Positions 63,493 to 64,000 of a stretch of 64,000 nt of DNA are shown in pieces. A program made the position numbers and the translations under genes. A model generated the notes under the pieces. It was not told where the DNA came from. It saw only the letters and a program-made list of their open reading frames with translations, and did no database searches. This stretch comes from Lysobacteraceae bacterium (lineage in GTDB: Bacteria > Bdellovibrionota > UBA1018 > JAGTJX01). Position 1 is the first letter of the stretch. Each line of letters starts with the position of its first letter. Location of the stretch: assembly GCA_023657465.1 (NCBI GenBank), contig JAGTJX010000004.1, positions 90,904 through 154,903 of the forward strand, read 5' to 3'.

Positions 63493-64000
63493 TATCGCAC
63501 GCTAATGACTGCGACGTTTGGCTTAAACGCTAAACCTGCGCGAATGAGAAACGCAGTCTGATTGTGAAGCGCTCTGTGCCACCACTTAGTTGTGACGAAC
63601 TCTGGGATGAGAACAGTAATGTACTCTACTTCTCCTGAATCAATTGTTTCATCAACGAATTTGAACAGTGGACCACTGAGTGATCGGAAAGGCGAAGGAA
63701 GTACGACGATCGGAACTTGCGGTGCCCATTTATTCCACTCAGTGCGGAATCTCTCACCTTGTCCGGGTTCTAGCTCAACATAAACTCCCATCACATCTTT
63801 AGACATGGTGACGGCATATCTCAGCGCATCGATGATTCCACGATGCACTCCTGAGATCGGAATGAGCACAGTATGCTTCATGGGTGCAAGTTTGAACGGA
63901 GGCTTCTGATCTCCCATGCTGAGCTGCTTACCCGTGGCTAGGTAGTGTGTGTTGATCTTCTTAAACATGTAGACGAGTACAGGAATTGCAATGACGACCA
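63468..64000 (-). CDS. APC-type amino-acid permease, C-terminal part (5' end outside window)
   Basis: The frame is open to the window edge: a final membrane segment VVIAIPVLVYMFKKIN is followed by a cytoplasmic tail beginning KHTVLIPISGVHRGIIDALRYAVTMS and VMGVYVELEPGQGERF, then TVLIPEFVTTKWWHRALHNQT. This USP-like tail after a membrane region is typical of large APC/KUP-like permeases of many Gram-negative and Gram-positive bacteria. The start and most helices are upstream of the minus-strand 5' edge. Confidence 0.85.
   Translation of the reverse strand, partial: VVIAIPVLVYMFKKINTHYLATGKQLSMGDQKPPFKLAPMKHTVLIPISGVHRGIIDALRYAVTMSKDVMGVYVELEPGQGERFRTEWNKWAPQVPIVVLPSPFRSLSGPLFKFVDETIDSGEVEYITVLIPEFVTTKWWHRALHNQTAFLIRAGLAFKPNVAVISVRYHLDDKNS

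Overview
The window reads as chromosome of a Gram-negative, diderm bacterium of moderate G+C content. Kdo (LPS inner core) synthesis, many lipoproteins and Sec-exported proteins, a type IVa pilin, a bactofilin, M16 and S8 peptidases and a nucleotide-salvage operon together suggest the Bdellovibrionota/Oligoflexia or a related delta-proteobacterial lineage. That placement is inference; no rRNA or other phylogenetic marker was examined beyond gene content. Genes are very dense: ATGA, TAATG and GTGA stop/start overlaps are frequent, and I saw no tRNA, rRNA, CRISPR array, transposase or integrase.

Layout. 1-3.1 kb (+): end of arginine decarboxylase, 4-hydroxyphenylpyruvate dioxygenase, an unknown membrane protein and a DUF493 protein. 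3.1-6.2 kb (-): metallo-beta-lactamase-fold hydrolase, alanine dehydrogenase, FliL-like protein, TerC. 6.2-8.9 kb (+): an M16 peptidase pair, one active and one lacking the zinc motif. 8.9-10 kb (-): bactofilin and a membrane partner. 10.1-17.4 kb (+): coiled-coil protein, then kdsB-pyrG-kdsA-kdsC (CTP and Kdo converge on CMP-Kdo), an AEC transporter and an outer-membrane-like protein. 17.5-22.2 kb (+): Rrf2 regulator, IscS, A-type carrier and ferredoxin without IscU, then a peptide-binding protein and an MltB-type transglycosylase. 22.2-27.7 kb (-): tdk-upp-hpt-GHMP kinase-DUF429-oppB-oppC. 27.8-28.4 kb (-): type IVa pilin. 29.8-34.2 kb (-): a compact Flp/TadE pilus-like cluster, a PfkB kinase and a membrane glycosyltransferase gene broken by two single-base homopolymer shifts. 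34.3-36.5 kb (+): SPOR protein and GDP-mannose genes. 36.5-41.2 kb (-): HTH regulator, cyclic-nucleotide-binding protein, CHASE2 adenylate cyclase and a PilZ-like protein. 41.7-42.5 kb: an SSB and a small secreted protein. 43-52.7 kb (-): a giant YD-repeat/RHS locus. 52.9-64 kb: HD-GYP protein, second peptide-binding lipoprotein, AlaS, a Tyr/Asn/Trp-rich secreted protein, two S8 proteases flanking a FecR-like protein, and the end of a permease.

The most unusual region is the RHS locus. A small lipoprotein gene is coupled by GTGA overlap to a signal-peptide leader. After 32 codons an in-frame TAA separates that leader from about 2,730 further open codons encoding Ig-like, NHL and YD repeats, an RHS core with the PxxxxDPxG junction, and a 165-residue hydrophobic tip. 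Two tiny membrane proteins follow, the first overlapping the RHS stop, and then a displaced copy of the RHS core end that has lost its tip. This has the logic of a polymorphic toxin/immunity module with a pore-forming-like effector, on a scaffold recalling teneurins.
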